Positions 17,990 to 24,519 of a DNA stretch of 64,000 nucleotides are shown here, piece by piece. Source of the DNA: DALYDK01 sp031973215 (GTDB lineage Bacteria; Patescibacteriota; Saccharimonadia; Saccharimonadales; CAIOMD01); assembly GCA_031973215.1 (NCBI GenBank), contig DALYDK010000004.1, forward strand, positions 20,970 through 84,969, in the 5' to 3' direction. The position numbers were made by a program, and so were the translations under genes. Each line of letters begins with the position of its first letter. Positions within the stretch are counted from its first letter, which is position 1. Below the pieces are notes generated by a model. The model was not told the origin of the DNA. It made no database searches and worked only from the letters and a program-made list of their open reading frames with translations.

Positions 17990-18877
17990 TTAATAAAAAC
18001 GAGCAGATCTTTTAGTGATAATTATTTTTCCTCCGGCAAATTCTATAACTTTTCCCGGTTTTAGCGTTTTAATACCTATGGCTATGTTATCAATATTTTT
18101 TTTATCGTAATTTTTATAGCCCAAGTTTCTAAGTAGATAATGTATAAATTCTTGAGACAAATTATCCGGTAATGATATGAACTTCTGCCTGCTAATTACA
18201 GGCCTTCCCTTGTGTTGAATTTGTGAAGCGAGCCTTGCAAGAAGTGGCTCAATTTTTTTATTAAGCTCCTTACTTGTTTTAATGTATTCCAAAAATTTAC
18301 CTCTTTGAAGATCGCTCATCTTAGGAATTACCTGTAGTCTTACTCTGTTTCTTAAATATGCCGTGTCTAAATTTGTATAATCTTCTACCCAATTTAAATT
18401 TTTTGTCTGCGCATATTCTAGGATTTCTTTTTTAGAAAAAATTAGTAATGGCCTTGATATGTATTTGTTGCTCTGCATAGAACTGATACCCAAGCGACCA
18501 GTACCTCTTAAAATATTAATAATTGCAGTTTCTATCTCGTCATCTTGATGGTGAGCCGTGACAATTAAGTTTGCATGAGTATCTTTTTTTATTTTTTCAA
18601 GAAACTCATATCTTTTATTTCTTGCAAAATCCTCGCTTGCGCCAGAACCCAATTGACCTTCGGCGTAAAAAAAAGGTTTATTGTATTTATTTGCTAGCTT
18701 CTCTACAAAGATCTTATCTTCATAAGAGTTACCTCGAATACCGTGATCATAATGAGCGACAACGAACTTATAGTTCATATTAGACAAAATATCTAGTAAA
18801 ACAACAGAGTCAACTCCTCCTGAGACGGCTAAAATAAAGTTATCTGACTCTAAGTGTGGCTTGTAATTCAATAACAT
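17990..18877 (-). CDS. tilS: tRNA(Ile)-lysidine synthase TilS
   Basis: The 295-aa protein has the PP-loop ATPase signature FILAVSGGVDSVVLLD, followed by VVAHYDHGIRG and NLIVTAHHQDDEIETAIINI, and the LRNRVR segment. TilS attaches lysine to C34 of tRNA-Ile(CAT), changing its decoding from AUG to AUA. The protein lacks part of the C-terminal domain of longer homologues but keeps the catalytic part. A CAT-anticodon tRNA lies just upstream (18911), and the probable Ile2 substrate is at 22017. Confidence 0.95.
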   Translation of the reverse strand: MLLNYKPHLESDNFILAVSGGVDSVVLLDILSNMNYKFVVAHYDHGIRGNSYEDKIFVEKLANKYNKPFFYAEGQLGSGASEDFARNKRYEFLEKIKKDTHANLIVTAHHQDDEIETAIINILRGTGRLGISSMQSNKYISRPLLIFSKKEILEYAQTKNLNWVEDYTNLDTAYLRNRVRLQVIPKMSDLQRGKFLEYIKTSKELNKKIEPLLARLASQIQHKGRPVISRQKFISLPDNLSQEFIHYLLRNLGYKNYDKKNIDNIAIGIKTLKPGKVIEFAGGKIIITKRSARFY

Positions 18878-18881
18878 GTAA

Positions 18882-18909
18882 ATAAAAAAGCCAATCTAAT
18901 GTGGCTTTG
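18882..18909 (-). terminator. Terminator of tRNA-Met
   Basis: On the minus strand AAGCCA / TTGGCTT forms a stem around a short AT-rich loop and is followed by a T run. It starts directly after the encoded CCA of the tRNA-Met gene. Confidence 0.75.
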
Positions 18910-18910
18910 G

Positions 18911-18984
18911 TAGCAGGGGCGAGAATTGAACTCGCGACCTCAGGCTTATGAGTCCTGCGCTCTAACCATCTGAGCTACCCTGCC
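18911..18984 (-). tRNA. tRNA-Met(CAT), probably the elongator
   Basis: The minus strand folds with acceptor GGCAGGG/CCCTGCT (one G-U pair), D stem GCTC/GAGC, anticodon loop CTCATAA and T arm GCGAG-TTCAATT-CTCGC. CCA is encoded at 18908-18910. The overall sequence, including the TACCA end, resembles elongator tRNA-Met more than the Ile2 species. Of the three CAT tRNAs in the window this is the best elongator candidate. The 31-39 pair of the anticodon stem is A-G, a mild irregularity. Confidence 0.85.
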
Positions 18985-19035
18985 TTAAGGTTTAATACAG
19001 ACGATATCATACCAAAATATAATCTGTTTTACCAA

Positions 19036-19066
19036 ATTTAAAAGCCTCCCAACAATCTAGGAGGCT
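19036..19066 (-). terminator. Terminator of the 26-aa gene
   Basis: The minus strand carries AGCCTCC / GGAGGCT (19043-19049 and 19060-19066) with a 10-nt loop and TTTT afterwards. It is placed 35 bp after the stop of the micro-ORF at 19101-19181, completing a promoter-ORF-terminator unit. Confidence 0.7.
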
Positions 19067-19100
19067 CCTAAAAGAGTTTACCTACGCAGCTTAGGAATTT

Positions 19101-19181
19101 TTAAGCAAGCATTTGATCTATGCTTAAAAATCTTGGATCACTTGTAGGAGAAAACTCATAAGCAAGAGATATATCGCTCAT
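19101..19181 (-). CDS. 26-aa orphan peptide with its own promoter, RBS and terminator
   Basis: The minus strand encodes a 26-residue peptide that starts MSDISLAYEFSPTSDPRFLS and ends in IDQMLA before TAA. An AAAGGA RBS stands 6 bp before the ATG, a TTGACA/TAGTAT promoter with 17-bp spacing lies upstream, and a GC-rich hairpin follows the stop. The peptide is acidic and not hydrophobic, so it is not a membrane micro-protein. No family was recognised. The complete transcription unit argues for a real gene; a regulatory leader or an sRNA with a short ORF are alternatives. Confidence 0.6.
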   Translation of the reverse strand: MSDISLAYEFSPTSDPRFLSIDQMLA

Positions 19182-19228
19182 AAATTTTTCCTTTTTTTTA
19201 ACTTTTTTGCTTTTTAGGCAATACCGTT

Positions 19229-19257
19229 ATACTATACCATTTTCGTATTTTTGTCAA
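19229..19257 (-). promoter_or_regulatory. Promoter of the 26-aa gene
   Basis: Minus strand: a perfect -35 TTGACA (19252-19257), 17 bp, and -10 TAGTAT (19229-19234). An overlapping TATAGT at 19231-19236 would give 15-bp spacing. This is one of the strongest promoter matches in the window. Confidence 0.65.
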
Positions 19258-19276
19258 GTTAATAATGTTGTAAAAA

Positions 19277-20329
19277 TCAACCCAGTAGAGTCTTAAGTTG
19301 ATGAATTAACTTCTTGATATCTTGAAAGTTATTAACCAAGTAATTAGATCTTAGCAGCGCTTCATCTATAGCGATTTCTGCCGATACTACAGTAATTAGT
19401 TCAGAGCTTGCTAGAACTGTCGTTAAGCCACCGTCTAGGCAAATTGCTTGCCTGTTTTTAATATTCAGGATTTTACTAAATCTTAAAATATCGGCACTAT
19501 TTACAGATATAAAACTCATTAATGGATAGTCAGCCTCCATTATAGACTTGTTACTTTTTTGCTCGAAATATTTTTTATCTATATGGGCCATACCTGGTGT
19601 AATAGCAATTAATCTTTTTGCAGTAGATTCATCTGTACAAAAAATTAAGTTTTTTCCCATCTGATGACTAATTATTCTAATCATTTCCTTAACTGAGTCA
19701 ATTGGGGCGGGAAAATTAACAATTACAGTGTCTATTAACTTGGGTGAAATATAGTCAGTTGACTCATTTATGATGATTTCATTATTTTTTAAATTTTTCT
19801 GAATTTTCTTAAGTTTTCTTCCCAATTTCTGATGATGCTTTTCCATACTATTTAGATATGTATCACTGCCCGTTGCAACCACCACCCCAACGGCATGGCC
19901 GTACGTTACGCTAGATCCAGCAAATGCCATGTTTTTTAAACTTAAAATATTGTCATATTTAGCATGAGTTGTGTTTGAATTTTTATAAACGGCGACCTCA
20001 GATCCATCTAGAACAGATTGATTTACAGACAAATTATCAACGGCAATTAACCTAATATCGGCTGGAACCACTTTATTTTTTTCTAATAGTACTATGTCAC
20101 CAAGAGCTAATAAATTATTCTTTGTTTGTGTTCGCTTTCCGTCTCTGATGACAAATGAGCTTAATAAACTCCACACTATATCGGGAAAATAACTAATATT
20201 GTTACCACCTAGCTTTGCCACTCTAAGAGCGGCTTCGGCAGAAGATAAGCCAGATTTGTCATTTGTTATAAAAAATTTCAATAGATCTGGTGCTGAAATT
20301 GATTGCCACTGCTTATTAAATCCGGCCAT
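19277..20329 (-). CDS. Membrane-less, degenerate P-type ATPase relative
   Basis: The 350-aa protein starts like a cation-transporting P-type ATPase: an N-terminal cation-ATPase motif (WQSISAPDLLKFF to LGGNNISYF), then the actuator domain (LLALGDIVLLEKNKVVPADI, LRNMAF-like LKNMAFAGSSVTYGHAVGVV). No membrane helix was seen, there is no DKTG phosphorylation site, and the actuator TGES position reads LDGSEVAV. The C-terminal half (about residues 195-350) is only distantly like the catalytic P domain. It could be a soluble regulator or a decaying gene; the uninterrupted frame favours the former. It is divergent to a flavoprotein that also lacks its catalytic residues. Confidence 0.65.
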   Translation of the reverse strand: MAGFNKQWQSISAPDLLKFFITNDKSGLSSAEAALRVAKLGGNNISYFPDIVWSLLSSFVIRDGKRTQTKNNLLALGDIVLLEKNKVVPADIRLIAVDNLSVNQSVLDGSEVAVYKNSNTTHAKYDNILSLKNMAFAGSSVTYGHAVGVVVATGSDTYLNSMEKHHQKLGRKLKKIQKNLKNNEIIINESTDYISPKLIDTVIVNFPAPIDSVKEMIRIISHQMGKNLIFCTDESTAKRLIAITPGMAHIDKKYFEQKSNKSIMEADYPLMSFISVNSADILRFSKILNIKNRQAICLDGGLTTVLASSELITVVSAEIAIDEALLRSNYLVNNFQDIKKLIHQLKTLLG

Positions 20330-20418
20330 ATGAATGATTCCTATAAGTTAATGTTATTATCATTGCCCGTTGATAGCAATTTAATAGATTGTCAAAATAT
20401 CGTATAATTATTAACAAC

Positions 20419-21804
20419 ATGGGTGGAAAAAATAAAAAACCAATTTCATTTGACTATGACTTAGTTGTCATTGGGGCCGGTACCGCAGGGAGTGTAGCTG
20501 CAAACCTGGCTGCAAATCATGCTAAAAAAGTAGCCATTATAGAAAGTAATAAAATCGGAGGAGAGCAACTCTGGTCAACTACTATACCTACTAAATGGCT
20601 TATGGAATCATTAAAATTTTATCAAAAAGCTAAAAAAGCCAATTCTCAAGGCTTAGATATAAGCGTTTCGCCGATTAGTATAGACAAAATAAAACATTAT
20701 TTAAGAAAAACTCAAAACAAAGCATCTGGGGCAGAAACAAATGTATTTAAAGATGAAAACATAAAAACATACAATGGTAACGCAGATTTCATAGACAAAT
20801 ACCATATTAGTATTAATGGTAAAAAAATATCATCAAAATACTTTCTGATTGCCCCAGGGGCTTCTCCAGACAATTCTATTGCCAAAAAGTTTAATGTAAC
20901 CAATTTTCTTACATATAGAGACCTAGCTGAGCTTAATTTCAGTGGCAATAGTTTTTGTTTTATAGGAGCCGGGTCAGTCGCGTATGAATATTCGCAAATA
21001 CTTACAATGCTAGGATTTAACGTGCATGTAATAGAAAAAAATAATCATATATTGCCCAAGTCCGATAACGAAGTAAGCGATATATCTGAAGATATCCTAA
21101 TTAAACATTCAGTTAAACTACACACTGCTAGTTTTGTCGAAGATATTAAACAAAGCAACAGTAAATCAATTATTCATTTTATTAAAAACCAAAGAAGGTA
21201 CCGTTTGGCTGTAGATAACTTAGTGTTGGCATCCGGTAAAATGCCTAATGTAAAAAACTTAGGCCTAGAAAATGCTAATGTTCATTTTGACGAAAAAGGA
21301 ATTAAAACTAATAGGAAAATGCAAACATCACAAAAAAACATATTTGCGGCAGGTGATGTCGTAGGTTCCGAGTCGGGATACGAAGCAATATATGATGCAC
21401 AAATTGCAGTTCATAATATGTATTTTAGAAAAAAACTAAAAAAATCTAGAAAAGCTATTCCGAAAGTTGTTTATGGCTCTACAGAAATTGCAACCGTTGG
21501 TGTTAGCGAATTGCAGCTAAAACTATCGGGTAAAGTATACCAATCCTCCATAGCGCCCGCTGGTATAACAGCAAGATCTCTTTACGGTCAATATGAACTT
21601 GGATTTGTAAAAATACTTGCTAACCACAAAGGCATAGTTGTTGGCGCAAGTGTAGTTGGAGAAAACGCTACAGAGCTTATTAATATATTGTCAGTTGCAA
21701 TTAACAACAATATGCAAGCTTGCGACTTAGCAAAAACCGTTTATTCAAGTCCTAGCTGGTCAGAATCTATCAAAATCGCAGCAAGCAAAATTTATTGCTT
21801 ATAA
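20419..21804 (+). CDS. MerA/Lpd-family flavoprotein lacking the redox-active cysteines
   Basis: The 461-aa protein has the complete pyridine nucleotide-disulfide oxidoreductase layout. The FAD-binding YDLVVIGAGTAGSVAANLA is first, the NAD(P)-binding SFCFIGAGSVAYEYSQILTM second, the second FAD motif KNIFAAGDVVG third, then a dimerisation domain. The active disulfide that normally reads GGxCxxxGCxPxK is GGEQLWSTTIPTK, with both cysteines replaced. The C-terminal HPT-x-x-E is SPSWSE. It cannot be a classical dithiol reductase. The start at 20419 is preferred because a TATAAT box (20403-20408) lies inside the longer frame. Confidence 0.85.
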   Translation: MGGKNKKPISFDYDLVVIGAGTAGSVAANLAANHAKKVAIIESNKIGGEQLWSTTIPTKWLMESLKFYQKAKKANSQGLDISVSPISIDKIKHYLRKTQNKASGAETNVFKDENIKTYNGNADFIDKYHISINGKKISSKYFLIAPGASPDNSIAKKFNVTNFLTYRDLAELNFSGNSFCFIGAGSVAYEYSQILTMLGFNVHVIEKNNHILPKSDNEVSDISEDILIKHSVKLHTASFVEDIKQSNSKSIIHFIKNQRRYRLAVDNLVLASGKMPNVKNLGLENANVHFDEKGIKTNRKMQTSQKNIFAAGDVVGSESGYEAIYDAQIAVHNMYFRKKLKKSRKAIPKVVYGSTEIATVGVSELQLKLSGKVYQSSIAPAGITARSLYGQYELGFVKILANHKGIVVGASVVGENATELINILSVAINNNMQACDLAKTVYSSPSWSESIKIAASKIYCL

Positions 21805-21805
21805 A

Positions 21806-21829
21806 AAACTGCCATGAATATGGCAGTTT
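21806..21829 (+). terminator. Terminator-like hairpin, first copy of a duplicated block
   Basis: AAACTGCCAT / ATGGCAGTTT with a 4-nt loop follows the flavoprotein stop by one base and can terminate it. On the minus strand it follows the tRNA 3'-end copy at 21836-21858. The same hairpin recurs at 21982-22003 behind the intact tRNA. Confidence 0.75.
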
Positions 21830-21835
21830 AATTGT

Positions 21836-22010
21836 GCATCTGGTGGGGCTGGCTGGGTATCGCCTTGCTACTTCCTTTCGCGCCATGCTCGAATCAAGCT
21901 TCTGCGCGTGGCACTTAATACACGAACCACTTTTGATAAATCAAAAGACCTGGTTCTCACGCCATGCCAGTCCAAATAAAAAACTGCCATAAGAATGGCA
22001 GTTAGTTTGC
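21836..22010 (-). repeat. tRNA-associated element A, with a duplicated tRNA-Ile2 3' end
   Basis: Positions 21836-21858 repeat 22009-22031 exactly (23 nt), that is, the 3' end, CCA and flank of the tRNA at 22017. Each copy is followed on the minus strand by the same terminator hairpin. Between them the minus strand holds a long hairpin (GAACCA and CTTTTGAT arms pairing with ATCAAAAG and TGGTTC), the motif GGTTCG (21923-21928), then 20 nt later GAAGCTTGATTC (21891-21902), a small stem with a CTTG loop. The same order occurs in elements at 22711-22883 and 48288-48493. No ORF is credible here. Confidence 0.7.
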
Positions 22011-22016
22011 ATCTGG

Positions 22017-22089
22017 TGGGGCTGGCTGGGTTCGAACCAGCGACCAATCGGTTATGAGCCGACTGCTCTAACCACTGAGCTACAGCCCC
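22017..22089 (-). tRNA. tRNA(CAT), probably tRNA-Ile2 (lysidine-modified)
   Basis: Minus-strand cloverleaf: acceptor GGGGCTG/CAGCCCC, anticodon loop CTCATAA on stem TCGG/CCGA, T arm GCTGG-TTCGAAC-CCAGC, discriminator A; CCA encoded at 22014-22016. The body (GCTCAGTGGTTAGAGCAG, GGCTCATAACCG, TTGGTCG) resembles bacterial tRNA-Ile2 with CAT anticodon, the TilS substrate, more than elongator Met. The assignment to Ile2 is an inference from similarity. Confidence 0.8.
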
Positions 22090-22133
22090 AAATAACTATA
22101 AAAGTATACACTAATATATAATATTAAATACAG

Positions 22134-22571
22134 ATGATAAACAAAATTAAAAAAATATTTAGCAATCAAGAGATATTCAACTCTAAAAATATGTCTATAG
22201 TATTGTTTTTAATAATTTCACTATCTGTGACCTGGAGTACGGCTAAAATAATTCAAAAAAACTACTATCTTCAACAGCAAATATCTCAGCTAGAGCAAGA
22301 AGTGTCACTTCAGGAGCAAATTAATCAAAATCAAAAACTTAAAAATAAATACTTTGAAACAGATTCATATCTTGAAATTGCCGCAAGAAGATATTTCCAA
22401 AAAAGCTTGCCGGGGGAAAGGCTCTATATAGTCCCTAAAGATGTAGCACTTAGCAAAATAAAAACTCCCGAAAACAGCTTGGCTCAGCCGGAAAGTCTGT
22501 CTGAAAAGTCATTTATTATTAAAAACTGGCAATCCTGGATTAATTTTGTTTTAGGAAAACAAAACAAGTAA
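22134..22571 (+). CDS. FtsB/DivIC-like septum formation initiator
   Basis: The 145-aa protein has a cytoplasmic basic N terminus, one membrane helix (about residues 20-38) and a following coiled coil (QQQISQLEQEVSLQEQINQN). The family element YLEIAARRYFQKSLPGERLYIVP then follows. DivIC/FtsB proteins link early and late divisome components. The tail after residue 105 is of unknown function. A TATAAT at 22117-22122 lies only 11 bp before the ATG, suggesting a near-leaderless transcript. Confidence 0.85.
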   Translation: MINKIKKIFSNQEIFNSKNMSIVLFLIISLSVTWSTAKIIQKNYYLQQQISQLEQEVSLQEQINQNQKLKNKYFETDSYLEIAARRYFQKSLPGERLYIVPKDVALSKIKTPENSLAQPESLSEKSFIIKNWQSWINFVLGKQNK

Positions 22572-22594
22572 CGAATGCTAACTTGGCATAAAGA

Positions 22595-22623
22595 TTGACA
22601 AACACCGGATAAATTGCTAATAT
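22595..22623 (+). promoter_or_regulatory. Promoter of the initiator tRNA
   Basis: Perfect -35 TTGACA (22595-22600), 17-bp spacer and -10 TAATAT (22618-22623), ending 12 bp before the mature tRNA 5' end. The short leader is typical of a strong tRNA promoter. Confidence 0.8.
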
Positions 22624-22635
22624 TTACAGGCTTTA

Positions 22636-22707
22636 TGCGGGGTAGAGCAGTGGCAGCTCGTGTGGCTCATAACCACAAGGTCGCAGGTTCGAGTCCTGCC
22701 CCCGCGA
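22636..22707 (+). tRNA. Initiator tRNA-fMet(CAT)
   Basis: The 72-nt molecule has initiator marks: a weak first acceptor pair (T1-G72) ahead of GCGGGG/CCCCGC, the purine11-pyrimidine24 pair A11-T24, anticodon loop CTCATAA and T arm GCAGG-TTCGAGT-CCTGC. CCA is encoded at 22708-22710. Two details are unusual: T1-G72 replaces the common C1xA72 mismatch, and the three G-C pairs above the anticodon loop read TGG/CCA, so pair 29-41 is T-A. Confidence 0.93.
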
Positions 22708-22710
22708 CCA

Positions 22711-22883
22711 ATTAAAGAATCTCAGCTTGTCTGAGGTTTTTTAATTGGTGATGGAGCTAGATTTGCTTCTGCGACTCGATAGCTTTAGCTAACGATAGTC
22801 GCAAGGTTCGGGCGCCAATAATTTGTCAGCAGTTGCTTGCAACGATGCCAAATTATGCGTAAATTGTCCTGCCCCGCATACCA
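22711..22883 (+). ncRNA. tRNA-associated element C (candidate structured RNA) after tRNA-fMet
   Basis: Directly after the tRNA CCA comes a terminator-like hairpin (CTCAG-CTTGT-CTGAG then T6, 22721-22741). Then ATTGGTG (22744-22750) can pair with CGCCAAT (22813-22819), closing a domain that holds hairpin GCGACT/AGTCGC (22771-22776, 22797-22802). GGTTCG lies at 22805-22810. After 21 nt, GTTG-CTTG-CAAC (22832-22843) forms a perfect tetraloop hairpin. A tRNA-fMet 3'-end look-alike (GTCCTGCCCC...ACCA) ends at 22883. The last part overlaps the upstream leader of the next gene. The structure is read by eye. Confidence 0.55.
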
Positions 22884-22924
22884 TAAAACACCATTATCAA
22901 ATAATTACTGTTAATATTGAATAT

Positions 22925-23503
22925 ATGTCTAGCGCAAATAATCTCAACCATAAACTACAAAAAGATGCCGATGCCCTTCTAGAAAATTTAAATTTAGTCA
23001 AAATATTATCAAAATTTGGCAGGGCGGAAATTGGAGGTAGCTATATATATGGAACTATGGTAGATGAAGACATAGATATCGTTGTTATCGTCAAAAGTGA
23101 AAACTTTAGCTATGAGCTGCGTCAATTGATTATGGAAGTATTACTAAAATTAAATAACCTTGATGGCATAGCAATGACCGACAGGTATCACCATCAAAAA
23201 ATGGGCGCTCCAAAAGGATTTTGGTTTGGGCCTTTAATTATTTTTAATCAAAGTAAATGGAATATCGATATATGGTTCGTAACTGAAAACGAGAAACTAT
23301 CTCATCATAATTCGTCTCTTCATAAACGAATGCTAAATATATCCGAAAAACAAAGGCAAACAATACTACAGATAAAATACGATGCCCTTAAGTCTAATTT
23401 GAAGGAAAAGGGAAAAACGTCTTCTGAAATATATTATGCGGTTCTAGATGAAGGCGCGTCTAACTTAAAAGATTTTTTGGAATACAAAAAAACAAAAAAC
23501 TGA
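22925..23503 (+). CDS. Nucleotidyltransferase-fold protein
   Basis: The 192-aa protein has the polymerase-beta-type active-site pattern: GGSYIYGTMVDEDIDIVVIV gives G-S and a D-x-D pair after a spacer, and a third acidic residue lies in WNIDIWFVTE. These enzymes move nucleotides to RNA, proteins or small molecules; the substrate is unknown. The ATG at 22925 is chosen over a longer frame because the upstream part runs through element C and is not protein-like. TAATAT (22912-22917) ends 7 bp before this ATG. Confidence 0.8.
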   Translation: MSSANNLNHKLQKDADALLENLNLVKILSKFGRAEIGGSYIYGTMVDEDIDIVVIVKSENFSYELRQLIMEVLLKLNNLDGIAMTDRYHHQKMGAPKGFWFGPLIIFNQSKWNIDIWFVTENEKLSHHNSSLHKRMLNISEKQRQTILQIKYDALKSNLKEKGKTSSEIYYAVLDEGASNLKDFLEYKKTKN

Positions 23504-23543
23504 GCTTAAAAAAATCCCAGCTTTATTGCAAAACTCTTAACAA

Positions 23544-24107
23544 TTATGAGCGAAGGTCTTTTGTGCCGTTGGCAACTAAGGCTAAGTTATCTACAAGTAC
23601 TTTTAGGTCGCCTTTGATATTTTCGCTCTTAACATTGCCCTCTTCATCAATTGCCGCCCAAGGCTCGTATATGTGCATTTGATCTCTTAGTGGAAATGCA
23701 TTAACACCAACAGCAGCATTTACTAACTGTTCAATAGACCTCACTCCACCGACTGAACCATAACCAACAAAAGCCATTGGCTTATACTTCCATTCATTAA
23801 ATAGAAAATCTATAGCATTTTTTACGGAGCCTGGAACCGAATGATTGTATTCAGGAGTTACAATAATATATCCATCCGCTTTGGCAATAGTTTCAGACCA
23901 TTTCTTGGAATGATCATTTTCGTACTTTTGCATTGCCGGTAAGTTAGGCTCGTCGAGCAAAGGCAAATTATAATCGGCTAAATCTACAATTTCAAAATTT
24001 ACATCTGAAATATCTAAAGAGTCAATTTCTTTATGTAACCATTTAGAAATAGGCAATCCAAGACGACCGGGCCTAGTGCTGCCAACAATTATTTGAATTT
24101 CTGTCAT
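23544..24107 (-). CDS. NADPH-dependent FMN reductase
   Basis: The 187-aa flavodoxin-like protein shows the FMN phosphate loop IIVGSTRPGRLGLPIS, the second flavin contact IIVTPEYNHSVPGSVKNAID and the FVGYGSVGGVRSIEQL stretch. It reduces FMN, quinones or azo compounds with NAD(P)H. It is divergent to an HxlR regulator 88 bp away, a frequent pair in which the regulator senses electrophiles or oxidants and controls the reductase. Confidence 0.93.
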   Translation of the reverse strand: MTEIQIIVGSTRPGRLGLPISKWLHKEIDSLDISDVNFEIVDLADYNLPLLDEPNLPAMQKYENDHSKKWSETIAKADGYIIVTPEYNHSVPGSVKNAIDFLFNEWKYKPMAFVGYGSVGGVRSIEQLVNAAVGVNAFPLRDQMHIYEPWAAIDEEGNVKSENIKGDLKVLVDNLALVANGTKDLRS

Positions 24108-24195
24108 TTTGTATCCTTTCGTTTTTTACTAACTATACTAATTATAGTGACTAACTATATTTTGTAAAGTGTGTAAATAATGTAAAATAGTCAAT
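24108..24195. promoter_or_regulatory. Divergent FMN reductase/HxlR control region
   Basis: The 88-bp region has two direct ACTAACTATA-type copies (near 24128 and 24152) around a symmetrical CTATA-ctaat-TATAG, a plausible HxlR operator. On the plus strand a TAAAAT box (24183-24188) ends 7 bp before the HxlR ATG. On the minus strand the reductase has an AAAGGATA RBS. Confidence 0.5.
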
Positions 24196-24519
24196 ATGCT
24201 TAATACAGACCTACCGGTATCAGAAGAAAAAAAGTGTATTGCTGGCGCCCTGCTCATCTTGGGAGATAAGTGGACGGCTTTAATTATTAGAGAAATGTCA
24301 TCTTCCCCGCAAAAATTTAGTAATTTAGAAAAAAATCTTAACGGCATAAGCCCTAGAACCCTAAGCCAGCGGCTAGATAAACTTACTGAGCATAATATTA
24401 TTAATAAAAAGCTGTACTGCGATAAACCACCTCGCTACAACTACTTTCTTACCAGAAAGGGCGAAGGACTAAAACAGATTTTAGAAGATATGGTTTCTTG
24501 GAGTGACCAATATTCTTAG
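24196..24519 (+). CDS. HxlR-family transcriptional regulator
   Basis: The 107-aa winged-helix protein has the family core: GDKWTALIIREMSSSPQKFS, then NLEKNLNGISPRTLSQRLDK and the wing DKPPRYNYFLTRKGEGL. One cysteine near the N terminus (KKCIAGALLILG) is where redox-sensing members carry their reactive residue. It probably represses or activates the divergent FMN reductase. Its end overlaps the dus gene tail to tail by 4 bp. The transcript is probably leaderless. Confidence 0.93.
   Translation: MLNTDLPVSEEKKCIAGALLILGDKWTALIIREMSSSPQKFSNLEKNLNGISPRTLSQRLDKLTEHNIINKKLYCDKPPRYNYFLTRKGEGLKQILEDMVSWSDQYS

Noticed and set aside
21795..21992. 65-aa plus-strand frame over the duplicated tRNA 3' end
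   Set aside because: It reads through terminator hairpins and the tRNA copy; it has no RBS and no protein-like pattern.
21836..22089. Integron attC site or CRISPR-like repeat
   Set aside because: No GTTRRRY core pair, no integrase and only two copies of the repeat; the repeat is a tRNA 3' end.
22823..22924. 34-residue N-terminal extension of the nucleotidyltransferase
   Set aside because: It runs through element C and the tRNA-like end; the residues are not protein-like, and the ATG at 22925 has a fitting -10 box.
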